Shown piece after piece: positions 1 through 7,286 of a stretch of DNA of 11,487 nucleotides. Origin of the DNA: TMED161 sp964532515 (GTDB taxonomy: Bacteria > Fidelibacterota > Marinisomatia > SCGC-AAA003-L08 > D37C17); the NCBI GenBank assembly GCA_964532515.1, contig CAZHKH010000044.1, forward strand, positions 1 to 11,487, written 5' to 3'. A program made the position numbers and the translations under genes. Position 1 is the first letter of the stretch; the number at the start of each line of letters is the position of its first letter. The notes beneath the pieces were generated by a model, which saw only the letters and a list, made by a program, of their open reading frames with translations, did no database searches and was not told where the DNA came from.

Positions 1-53
1 GAAAATAGGGATAGCATAAATATCCCAATCATAGATAAACGACATAATTTCAT
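1..53 (-). CDS. 5' end of an exported-protein gene, cut by the left edge of the window
   Basis: An ATG at 53-51 opens a frame that stays open to the left edge and reads MKLCRLSMIGIFMLSLF. A strong Shine-Dalgarno site (AAGGAG, 61-66) lies 7 nt upstream, which is the main reason to call this a gene. The residues look like a signal peptide: a short basic n-region (K2, R5) followed by an uninterrupted hydrophobic core from about residue 6. The cleavage region lies outside the window, so Sec signal peptide, lipoprotein signal and N-terminal membrane anchor cannot be told apart. C4 is too early to be a typical lipobox cysteine. The gene starts 116 nt after the stop of the PLP-enzyme gene on the same strand and could be read through from that operon or have its own promoter. 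The product cannot be named from what is visible. Confidence 0.72.
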   Translation of the reverse strand, partial: MKLCRLSMIGIFMLSLF

Positions 54-169
54 ATTATGACTCCTTGAGTTATTATTTAATAAATTAATTTTTTCTCATC
101 CGACTACAAATTACGTAATCAAGAGGTATATAATGTAAACTTTTCTGTGAAAATATGTTACAAAAGAAT
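54..169 (-). other. Intergenic spacer between the PLP-enzyme gene and the left-edge gene
   Basis: This 116-nt, very AT-rich spacer holds the ribosome binding site at 61-66. It also contains a perfect 10-bp palindrome, ATTACGTAAT (110-119), and a weak 5-bp inverted repeat TTTTC-TGT-GAAAA (141-153, plus-strand sense). No GC-rich hairpin followed by a T run is present, so I see no intrinsic terminator after the PLP-enzyme gene. I also see no convincing -35/-10 pair. The palindrome could be an operator, but it could equally be chance in AT-rich DNA. Confidence 0.5.
61..66 (-). promoter_or_regulatory. Shine-Dalgarno site of the left-edge gene
   Basis: The minus strand reads AAGGAG with 7 nt to the ATG at 53-51. 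This is near-ideal complementarity to the 16S rRNA tail, and it fixes the start of a gene of which only 53 nt are visible. Confidence 0.75.
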
Positions 170-1324
170 TTATATATATTTTAGAGCATTACTGAGGTCA
201 TTTATTAGGTCATCAGAGTCCTCAACTCCAATTGAAAGACGAAGAAGTCCATCGGAGATTCCTAGCTCTTTCCTTTTTTCTACTGTAAGAGACGCATGCG
301 TCATCTCTGCGGGGTGACATATTAAGCTCTCAACCCCTCCTAAACTTTCAGCTAAAATGAAAATATTTAAATGCTTGCAGAACGCTGCTGCCTTTTCAAA
401 AGTTTCAAGATCAATTGATATCATCGCTCCAAACCCAACATTACCATCTGGATCAAGTTGCTGCTTTTTGGCAAGTTCATGCTGAGGATGACTCTCTAGC
501 CCCGGATAGTAGATATGAGTAATTTTATTTGAATTGTTGAGGAAATTTGCAATTTTAATTCCATTCTCATTGTGCCTGGGCATTCTAAGATGAAGGGTTT
601 TGATTGATCTTTGAGTGAGCCAACAATCAAATGGACTGGGAACCGCACCTACAGACATCTGGATATAATGTAATTTTTCACCTAAATCTTTATCCTTTGA
701 TATAACCACTCCGCCAATTACATCGCTGTGTCCATTTAAATATTTGGTGGTGCTATGAACAACAAAATCAGCTCCTAAATCAATGGGTCTCTGAAAATAT
801 GGAGACATAAAAGTATTATCAACTGCAACTAATATATCTTTTTGATGGGCAATCTTACATATAGCCTCTATATCAGACAGGGTCATCATTGGATTAGTTG
901 GAGATTCAAGAAAAATTAATTTTGTATTATCCTTAATTGCGGATACGACATTGTCAACACAGGATGTATCAACCCAGCTTTGCTGAATATTATATTTTTT
1001 CATTATAGTATCAAGCAATCTAAAGGTTCCGCCATATACATTATCTGTAAATATCATATGATCACCGCTGGCAAACAACTGAACAATAGATGTAATAGCT
1101 GATAGCCCTGATGAAAATGCAATTGCATCTGACCCATTTTCTAGTGAAGATATATTTTCCTCTAAATTACTTCTAGTAGGGTTCCCTGCTCTAGAGTAAT
1201 CATATATATACTCTCCAATCTCATTTTGCTTAAAAGTAGATGTCTGATATATGGGTAATGAAACTGACCCATATAACTTCTCAGGCTTTTGCCCTTTATG
1301 AACTGCTTTAGTATTAAATTTCAT
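170..1324 (-). CDS. Cys/Met-metabolism PLP enzyme (cystathionine gamma-synthase / gamma-lyase type)
   Basis: This 384-residue cytosolic enzyme belongs to the fold-type I PLP family that makes or breaks cystathionine in transsulfuration. Visible hallmarks are the phosphate-binding YSR motif (Y43, R45) that reaches the neighbouring subunit, the FSSGLSA loop (about 70-76), the PLP-stacking tyrosine Y97, D169 in VDNT for the pyridine nitrogen, the Schiff-base lysine K194 in HSTTKYLNG, and R362 for the substrate carboxylate. The length is normal for the family and no key residue is missing. The SLGGVES loop (327-333) and the HPAEMTHAS stretch fit gamma-synthase (MetB) and gamma-lyase (MccB/CGL) equally well, so the direction of the reaction is not settled. 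The start at 1324 gives the expected N-terminus. The gene lies 23 nt after the secA stop, probably in the same operon, with only a weak ribosome binding site. No SAM riboswitch is visible upstream. Confidence 0.93.
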   Translation of the reverse strand: MKFNTKAVHKGQKPEKLYGSVSLPIYQTSTFKQNEIGEYIYDYSRAGNPTRSNLEENISSLENGSDAIAFSSGLSAITSIVQLFASGDHMIFTDNVYGGTFRLLDTIMKKYNIQQSWVDTSCVDNVVSAIKDNTKLIFLESPTNPMMTLSDIEAICKIAHQKDILVAVDNTFMSPYFQRPIDLGADFVVHSTTKYLNGHSDVIGGVVISKDKDLGEKLHYIQMSVGAVPSPFDCWLTQRSIKTLHLRMPRHNENGIKIANFLNNSNKITHIYYPGLESHPQHELAKKQQLDPDGNVGFGAMISIDLETFEKAAAFCKHLNIFILAESLGGVESLICHPAEMTHASLTVEKRKELGISDGLLRLSIGVEDSDDLINDLSNALKYI

Positions 1325-1347
1325 TATCTTATTCGCCGCCTATTTAA

Positions 1348-4300
1348 TTATTCTTTTAAAGACCATCCCTCAGACTGTATCAAATCTTGAGCTTTTTTCC
1401 ATTTAATGATTTTTGTTTCACCACCTTTAGTTATAGTAACTCGTTCATTTCTCCCTATCTTCCTATCCTTTATAATTGGCTGTCGCGTTTGAGTGGGAGG
1501 TTGACCAAAATTTCCATCTGTTGGATTGTTTTGAGGGCTGGGGGGAGCTACAAACCCTAAATCTGGAGTGTTTTCCTTTGTGGATTTTAAGTTTGTTGGT
1601 ATCGTTGAGCTAGAGCTTATAGAAGAATCTTCAGTTTTTACTAAATTTGTTCTAAAAATTTTCTTGATAGTTTCTTTATTAGTATCATGCATCATATCCC
1701 TAAACATAGCAAACCCTTCTCTTTTATATTCAATTAAAGGATTTTTTTGGCCATATGCTCGCAATTGAATCCCACCTCTTAGCTGATCCATAGAATATAA
1801 ATGCTGTCTCCATTTATGGTCAATCGTTGTAAAAATCATAACTTTTTGGAAATTTTCAAACACACCCTCTGGAAGAGAGCTACTTTTGTAATCTAAAATA
1901 TTATTATTTTCTTGATTAAGATGATCAATAAAATCATTTGTTGTTTGTAGCTTTGAGTTTAAAGAAGAAATATCAATTCCAAAGGTATCTAGAGCCTCGG
2001 AAGAAACAGATTCCCAATCAGCCTCCTTTATATTTCCTGTTCCATTGGTTTGAGCTTCAATTAATTCTTCGATATATTCGTCGACTATTGAAGAAAATAA
2101 CTTGGATATGTTGGTATCATGAAGTGCAAAGTTTCTTCTGTTGTATACAAGCTCACGCTGACTGTTCATAACATCATCATACTCTAGCAAATGTTTTCTA
2201 ATACTAAAATTTCTTGCTTCAACTTTTTTCTGTGCTCTTTGGATAGATTTTGTTACCATTGAATGTGTAATAACCTCTCCATCTTTAACACCCATCCTAT
2301 CCATTACCTTTGCAATTCTATCTGACCCAAATAATCTCATTAAATCATCTTCTAGGCTAAGATAAAAAACAGATTCACCGGCATCTCCCTGTCTGCCTGA
2401 TCGGCCTCTAAGTTGAAGATCAATCCTTCGTGATTCATGTCTGCCTGTACCTAATATGAATAATCCCCCTAGCTCCTTAGAGTCTTTATCAAGTTTAATA
2501 TCTGTTCCCCTACCAGCCATATTGGTAGATATAGTTACTGATGATTTATGTCCTGCCCTTTGAATAATTTCAGCTTCTTTCTGATGTTGCTTTGCATTAA
2601 GCACGTTGTGTGATACTTTACTTCTTCTTAGCATTCTTGATAATGTTTCAGATTCTTCAACAGATGTAGTCCCAACAAGAACAGGCTGCCCCTTAGAAGT
2701 TAACTCTTGAATTTTCTCTATACATGCAGCATATTTTTCTCTCTTAGTTTTATATATCATATCGTCATGGTCAGACCTTTCAATTGGTCTATTTGTATCA
2801 ATCTCAACAACGTCTAAACCATATATCTGCATAAATTCATTTGCTTCAGTAATTGCAGTACCAGTCATTCCAGCAAGCTTTTCATACATTCGAAAATAAT
2901 TTTGAACTGTTATCTGTGCCATTGTCTGTGATTCTCTTTCAATTTTCACTTTCTCTTTTGCCTCAATAGCCGCATGAAGACCTGAGGAAAATCTTCTGCC
3001 TGGCATTACTCTTCCAGTGTGTTCATCAACAATCTGAACCTTCTGATCTTTAACAATATAATCTACATCCTTCTGCATTAAAGAGTATGCTCTGAGCAAC
3101 TGGTTGATAGTGTGAATAACCTCACTTCTTTCTGCATGGAGCGATTGGACCTTTTCTTTTTCAGCTAATTTATCTGTAGTTGATAAATTAGAATTATTAT
3201 CAATATCATGGAATAAATCACCAATATCCGGAATAATAAATTGTTCTGGGTTTGATGAAGAGAGCCTCTCTCTCCCAATATCAGATAGGTCAATGGTTCC
3301 ACTTCGTTCATCAATACTAAAAAATAATTCTTCATCTATTTCCTGAATTTTTTTCTCCCGTAAAAAATTATTTTCGGTTTTAGTTATTAATTGAATGACC
3401 CCTGTTTCTTGCATTAATTTTAAAAGCTTATTATTTTGAGGGGATCCTCTCGATGCCATTAATAGTTTTATCCCAGCTTCTTCATCATTTTTCCCTAAAA
3501 GCTCCTCTCCTTCTGAAACTATTTTATTAACTAAATTATTTTGCTCTCTTATTAAAGATTCTATTTTGTTTCTCCAATCATTAAACTTCTGATTAGATGA
3601 AGAATAATCAGCCTGGCCAGATAGAATCATTGGAGTTCTTGCCTCATCAATTAATACTGAATCAACTTCATCTACGATTGCATATACATGGTCTCGCTGA
3701 ACTTGGTTGGATGCTTTGTATGACATGTTATCTTCTAAATAATCAAAACAAAAACGACTATTAACGCCATATGTTATATCCTTTTTGTATGCATCAATTT
3801 TATCTTCTTGAGGCATTTGATTAAAAATACATCCGACACTAATATTTAAAAAATTAAATAGATGACCCATCCACTGACTATCACGTTCAGCTAAATATTC
3901 ATTGACCGTAACAACGTGGACACCTCTTCCTGTTAGTGCATTTAATGCTAATGGAAGAGTAGATACAAGAGTCTTTCCCTCGCCTGTTTTCATCTCAGCA
4001 ATTTTACCTTGATGTAAAACTATTCCTCCCATTAACTGCACATCATAATGAATCATATCCCAAGTCATAGGCTGCTCCATAACAGCAAATGATGTCCCCA
4101 TTAATCTTTTAGCTGATTCTTTTACAATTGCAAAAACTTCAACTAATTTTTCATCTAAAAATTTACTTTCAATTTGACTCAATTTTTCATCTACTTCACT
4201 ATCTTCCATGCTTTTTGATTCAAACTCTTGTTTTTTTATTTTAATTAAATCAGATAATTCTATTTTTAATGATGAGTATTGATCCTTAAGAGCATCATCA

Positions 4301-4422
4301 GAAAGTGACTCTAATGATTTTTGGAATTCATTAATTTCTTCAACAATTGGCCAAATTAATTTTCTATCTTTTGCTGATTTGTCTCCAAAAACAGTTTTTA
4401 GAACTCTTGACATTATTGACAT
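1348..4422 (-). CDS. secA: Protein translocase ATPase SecA, FCB-type, with no zinc-binding C-terminus
   Basis: SecA is the motor that pushes unfolded preproteins through SecYEG. In this 1024-residue protein the first nucleotide-binding domain carries Walker A (MKTGEGKT, 144-151) and the DEVD box (251-254) followed by IDEARTP. The preprotein cross-linking region then holds an extra segment of about 85 residues (roughly 280-365) relative to E. coli SecA (901 residues), like the insertion of Bacteroidota-type SecA. The second ATPase domain shows TNMAGRGTDI (633-642) and the arginine-finger motif QLRGRSGRQGD (670-680). The scaffold and wing region follows, with IDHKWRQHLYSMDQLRGGI (867-885). A Ser/Thr/Pro/Asn-rich linker (about 930-985) leads to a tail that starts KIGRNE but lacks the usual cysteine cluster. 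The start at 4422 is preferred because GGAAGGA (4431-4437) lies 8 nt upstream. The first codons overlap nusB by 10 nt. Met4 at 4413-4411, overlapping the nusB stop as TAATG, is an alternative start. Confidence 0.98.
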   Translation of the reverse strand: MSIMSRVLKTVFGDKSAKDRKLIWPIVEEINEFQKSLESLSDDALKDQYSSLKIELSDLIKIKKQEFESKSMEDSEVDEKLSQIESKFLDEKLVEVFAIVKESAKRLMGTSFAVMEQPMTWDMIHYDVQLMGGIVLHQGKIAEMKTGEGKTLVSTLPLALNALTGRGVHVVTVNEYLAERDSQWMGHLFNFLNISVGCIFNQMPQEDKIDAYKKDITYGVNSRFCFDYLEDNMSYKASNQVQRDHVYAIVDEVDSVLIDEARTPMILSGQADYSSSNQKFNDWRNKIESLIREQNNLVNKIVSEGEELLGKNDEEAGIKLLMASRGSPQNNKLLKLMQETGVIQLITKTENNFLREKKIQEIDEELFFSIDERSGTIDLSDIGRERLSSSNPEQFIIPDIGDLFHDIDNNSNLSTTDKLAEKEKVQSLHAERSEVIHTINQLLRAYSLMQKDVDYIVKDQKVQIVDEHTGRVMPGRRFSSGLHAAIEAKEKVKIERESQTMAQITVQNYFRMYEKLAGMTGTAITEANEFMQIYGLDVVEIDTNRPIERSDHDDMIYKTKREKYAACIEKIQELTSKGQPVLVGTTSVEESETLSRMLRRSKVSHNVLNAKQHQKEAEIIQRAGHKSSVTISTNMAGRGTDIKLDKDSKELGGLFILGTGRHESRRIDLQLRGRSGRQGDAGESVFYLSLEDDLMRLFGSDRIAKVMDRMGVKDGEVITHSMVTKSIQRAQKKVEARNFSIRKHLLEYDDVMNSQRELVYNRRNFALHDTNISKLFSSIVDEYIEELIEAQTNGTGNIKEADWESVSSEALDTFGIDISSLNSKLQTTNDFIDHLNQENNNILDYKSSSLPEGVFENFQKVMIFTTIDHKWRQHLYSMDQLRGGIQLRAYGQKNPLIEYKREGFAMFRDMMHDTNKETIKKIFRTNLVKTEDSSISSSSTIPTNLKSTKENTPDLGFVAPPSPQNNPTDGNFGQPPTQTRQPIIKDRKIGRNERVTITKGGETKIIKWKKAQDLIQSEGWSLKE

Positions 4423-5048
4423 TCTTTAATTCCTTCCGACCAATCATTAAAAAAAGAATCTAGTATCCCATTAACAAATGCACTGCTGTCTTCAGTGCTC
4501 ATCGTTTTTGCTATTTCAATTCCTTCAGCAATGGAAACTTTAGGGGGGACATGATCTATATACATAATTTCAGCCATTACTAATCTTAGAATTAATTTAT
4601 CCATTAATGTAATTCTATTTGAATCCCAATTCTGAGATCTTGCAACAATTTCTTTATCAAAAGTTTTAATATTTTTTTTAGAAATTTTAAAAATTTCCAA
4701 TGCATATGCTTGAATATTTTTTTTATATTTATTTAAGTTAGCTTGAAACTTATTGATTGATTCTATAATATCATCAACATCTGAATCATTCAGAGACTCT
4801 CTTATTTGAATAAATTTATCGTTCATGGATTTAGGTAAAACGGATAAAGCCATTTCAGCGCTAATCTCTAAATTTGATAATATTTCATGTTTTTCTTTAG
4901 AGCCATTAACTGATGAGGAGACATCAAATATCTCTTTAAAAAAAGTAGTGTTTTTTACACTTGTGATTTCATTTGCATACATTAACTGAAGAGCTAATAG
5001 CCTTGAGCTTCTTTTTTCCTGTCTATTCATTTTATCGAATCGTGACAT
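4413..5048 (-). CDS. nusB: Transcription antitermination factor NusB, elongated form
   Basis: NusB binds boxA RNA together with NusE (ribosomal protein S10) and promotes antitermination of rRNA operons. The C-terminal half is a clear match to the family: NWDSNRITLMDKLILRL (140-156), then a PPKVSIAEGIEIAK block (168-181), then SSAFVNGILD (188-197). The N-terminal RRSRxLALQxLY-like element is represented by KRSSRLLALQLMYA (12-25). Between these, residues about 30-110 are longer and more charged than in the compact E. coli protein (139 residues), making 211 in all. Longer NusB proteins are known in Bacteroidota, so this fits the lineage suggested by SecA. The start ATG shares its A with the stop of the leucine dehydrogenase gene (TAATG), and AAAGGGA (5054-5060) lies 5 nt upstream. 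The 3' end overlaps secA by 10 nt, so its translation is coupled on both sides. Confidence 0.93.
   Translation of the reverse strand: MSRFDKMNRQEKRSSRLLALQLMYANEITSVKNTTFFKEIFDVSSSVNGSKEKHEILSNLEISAEMALSVLPKSMNDKFIQIRESLNDSDVDDIIESINKFQANLNKYKKNIQAYALEIFKISKKNIKTFDKEIVARSQNWDSNRITLMDKLILRLVMAEIMYIDHVPPKVSIAEGIEIAKTMSTEDSSAFVNGILDSFFNDWSEGIKECQ
4431..4437 (-). promoter_or_regulatory. Shine-Dalgarno site that decides the secA start
   Basis: The minus strand reads GGAAGGA, 8 nt before the ATG at 4422-4420 and 17 nt before the second in-frame ATG at 4413-4411. The spacing favours the upstream ATG. The site lies inside the last codons of nusB, so ribosomes finishing nusB pass over it. Confidence 0.6.
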
Positions 5049-6145
5049 TAGCGTCCCTTTAAAAAAGTTTTTCTTCTATTGGGAAGATAAAATGATTTTA
5101 GACTTGCAATCTTGTTAATTCTCTCTTCTGCTTTTCTATCAGATGCAATAGTTGTTGGTATTTTCTCTTTATCTGATCTATAAAATATATCCATGAGTAT
5201 ATCATAGATTCCCTCAGCTTGAGAAAAAGCTCGATCCTTGTTATAATCTTCTAGTTCATTATATACATTAATCAGTCCACCCGCGTTGATAGCATAGTCT
5301 GGAGCATATAGAATTCCTTTTAATAAAAGCTCTTTGCTATGCTTATTAGGATCCTTTAATACATTATTAGCGGCACCTGCAATAATGCTGCATTTTAAAC
5401 GAGAAATTGTATCATCATTAATGGTCGCTCCCAATGCGCAAGGAGCATATATATCTACATCTTTATCATATACCATATCATCCGATATCGGTATAACTCC
5501 ATATTCTTTCTCTGCGGTTTTCATTAAATCATTATCAATGTCATAAGCATAAATTTTCATTCCATCATTAGCTAAATATTTAACAAGCTCCATCCCAACA
5601 CTTCCAAGTCCCTGCACCACAATAGAAAGGCCATCAAGGGAACTCTTTTTAAGTTTAAATTTCACAGACGCCTTAATGCCTAAATAGGTTCCAAATGCAG
5701 TTAACAATGATGGATCTCCACTTCCACCCAATGATTTTGATATCCCTGTTACGTATTTAGTCTCCATCCTAACATAATCCATATCTTTGATGGATGTTCC
5801 TACATCCTCAGCAGTAATATATCTTCCTCCAATACCCTCAATAAATCTACCGAATGATCTAAATAGCTCTTCAGATTTGTCAGTTTTTGGGTCTCCAATA
5901 ATAACTGCTTTCCCTCCACCTAAATTTAATCCAGCAATTGCAGCTTTATAGGTCATTCCCTTTGAAAGCCTTAGAACATCAATTAATGCATCTTTCTCAG
6001 ATTTATAATTCCACATTCTACATCCGCCAAGTGCAGGTCCTAAAACTGTATTGTGAATTGCAACAATCCCCTTTAGTTCTAGAGTGGGATCATGAAAATA
6101 TGAAACCTGTTCATGCCCCCTATTAATAATTTCTTTAAATATCAT
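5048..6145 (-). CDS. ldh: Leucine dehydrogenase (branched-chain amino acid dehydrogenase)
   Basis: This enzyme catalyses NAD-dependent oxidative deamination of leucine, and usually also valine and isoleucine, to the 2-oxo acid plus ammonium. The 365-residue protein follows the Bacillus leucine dehydrogenases closely. It has the substrate-binding segment LGPALGGCRMW (35-45), K67 in GMTYK and catalytic K79 in the glycine-rich GLNLGGGKAVI (72-82). TAEDVGT follows with D114, and then the dinucleotide-binding GLGSVG (179-184) with acidic D202 at the end of the second strand, which favours NAD over NADP. APCALGA (234-240), AGAANN (256-261) and the APDYAINAGG block (281-290) complete the pattern. 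Family members include phenylalanine and valine dehydrogenases, so the exact substrate is an inference. The ATG shares one base with the acyl-CoA dehydrogenase stop (TAATG). AAGGGAG (6157-6163) lies 11 nt upstream. The neighbours that process acyl-CoA support a role in branched-chain amino acid breakdown. Confidence 0.93.
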   Translation of the reverse strand: MIFKEIINRGHEQVSYFHDPTLELKGIVAIHNTVLGPALGGCRMWNYKSEKDALIDVLRLSKGMTYKAAIAGLNLGGGKAVIIGDPKTDKSEELFRSFGRFIEGIGGRYITAEDVGTSIKDMDYVRMETKYVTGISKSLGGSGDPSLLTAFGTYLGIKASVKFKLKKSSLDGLSIVVQGLGSVGMELVKYLANDGMKIYAYDIDNDLMKTAEKEYGVIPISDDMVYDKDVDIYAPCALGATINDDTISRLKCSIIAGAANNVLKDPNKHSKELLLKGILYAPDYAINAGGLINVYNELEDYNKDRAFSQAEGIYDILMDIFYRSDKEKIPTTIASDRKAEERINKIASLKSFYLPNRRKTFLKGR

Positions 6146-7284
6146 TACTTTAATAGCTCCCTTGCAATCACCACTCTCTGAATTTCAGATGTTCCTTCAT
6201 AAATTTGTGTTATCTTTGCATCTCTCATTAATCTCTCAACTCCAGTTTCCTTAATATATCCATATCCACCATGTATCTGAACGCACTGCGTTGAAGATTT
6301 CTTGTCTACGTCTGATGCATATTCCTTTGCCTTTGATGCTATTTGTCGATAATCTTCCCCTTTGTCTTTAGCTAAGGCAGCTTTATATATTAATAATCGT
6401 GATGCTTCAATCTCCATTGCCATATCTGCCAACTTAAACTGAATCCCCTGATTCGCTGAAATAGGTTTATTAAATTGAATCCTTTCTTTAGAATATTTTA
6501 TTGATGCATCTAATGATGCCTGAGCAATACCTAAGGCCTGTGATGCAATGCCAATTCTCCCCCCATCTAAAGTTGATAATGCTATTTTAAATCCATCTCC
6601 CTCTTCTCCAATCAAATTCTCCTTAGGAATTTTTACATCATCAAAATATAATTCACAGGTATCTGATGAACGTATACCCAATTTTTCTTCTGGTTTTCCT
6701 GTAGAAAATCCTTCAAAAGATTTCTCAACAATGAAACATGAAATCCCTTTGTGTCCCACATCTTTTGCTGTCAAGGCAAATACTATTACATAATCACAAT
6801 TAATCCCATTGGTAACCCAGTTTTTAGTCCCGCTTAAGATATAGTGATTCCCATTTAGATTGGCATATGTCTTCATATTTGAGGCATCTGATCCAGATTG
6901 AGGTTCTGAGAGTGAAAAGGCTCCCAGTTTATCTCCCTTCGCAAGCTTACTAAGATACTTGTCTTTAATAAAATCATTCCCATATTTATTTAAGAGATAG
7001 CATACCAGTGAATTATTAACAGACATGATGACTCCGGCAGATGCATCTACCTTTGATATTTCTTCCATTGCAATACAATAGCTAACAGTATCTAAACCAT
7101 TTCCACCCCATTTTTCATCAACCATCATTCCCATAAAACCTAGATCTGCCATTTTAGAAATTTGGTCTTTTGGCCAAATTTTATTTTTGTCTCTTTCTAC
7201 CGCACCAGCCATCAATTCTTCTTTTGCAAAATCTGATGCCGTTTGTTTAATAAGTTGCTGTTCTGATGTTAAACTAAAATCCAT
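6145..7284 (-). CDS. Short-chain or short-branched-chain acyl-CoA dehydrogenase
   Basis: This FAD enzyme oxidises an acyl-CoA to the trans-2-enoyl-CoA and passes electrons to electron-transfer flavoprotein. The 379-residue protein has the full family layout: an N-terminal helical domain, a middle beta domain with the FAD-binding SLSEPQSGSDA (124-134) and NWVTNG (155-160), and a C-terminal helical domain. That last domain carries RIGIASQALGIAQ (243-255), QIHGGYGY (336-343) and QIYEGTSEIQR (360-370). E363 in the YEGT motif is the expected catalytic base of short-chain, butyryl-, isobutyryl- and 2-methylbutyryl-CoA dehydrogenases. Isovaleryl-CoA dehydrogenase keeps its base on a different helix, where this protein has LDGGR (239-243). 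The substrate is therefore probably butyryl-CoA, isobutyryl-CoA or 2-methylbutyryl-CoA. The gene starts 2 nt after the hbd stop, and no Shine-Dalgarno site is well placed (GGAGAAGG at 7303-7310 is 18 nt away), so it probably depends on coupling. No flavoprotein genes are in the window. Confidence 0.95.
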   Translation of the reverse strand: MDFSLTSEQQLIKQTASDFAKEELMAGAVERDKNKIWPKDQISKMADLGFMGMMVDEKWGGNGLDTVSYCIAMEEISKVDASAGVIMSVNNSLVCYLLNKYGNDFIKDKYLSKLAKGDKLGAFSLSEPQSGSDASNMKTYANLNGNHYILSGTKNWVTNGINCDYVIVFALTAKDVGHKGISCFIVEKSFEGFSTGKPEEKLGIRSSDTCELYFDDVKIPKENLIGEEGDGFKIALSTLDGGRIGIASQALGIAQASLDASIKYSKERIQFNKPISANQGIQFKLADMAMEIEASRLLIYKAALAKDKGEDYRQIASKAKEYASDVDKKSSTQCVQIHGGYGYIKETGVERLMRDAKITQIYEGTSEIQRVVIARELLK

Positions 7285-7286
7285 AA

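Noticed and set aside
60..70. ACTC-CTT-GAGT inverted repeat that could mask the Shine-Dalgarno site of the left-edge gene
   Set aside because: It is only a 4-bp stem with a 3-nt loop, and extension on the RNA strand is broken by a C-A mismatch. It is too weak to claim translational control.
141..153. TTTTC-TGT-GAAAA inverted repeat as a terminator of the operon
   Set aside because: The stem is 5 bp and almost all A/T, and it is not followed by a proper T run on the minus strand. It is too weak for an intrinsic terminator.
1568..2171. Plus-strand frames of 66 and 77 codons opposite secA
   Set aside because: They are antisense shadows of a conserved gene with no family resemblance and no independent ribosome binding site that I could see.
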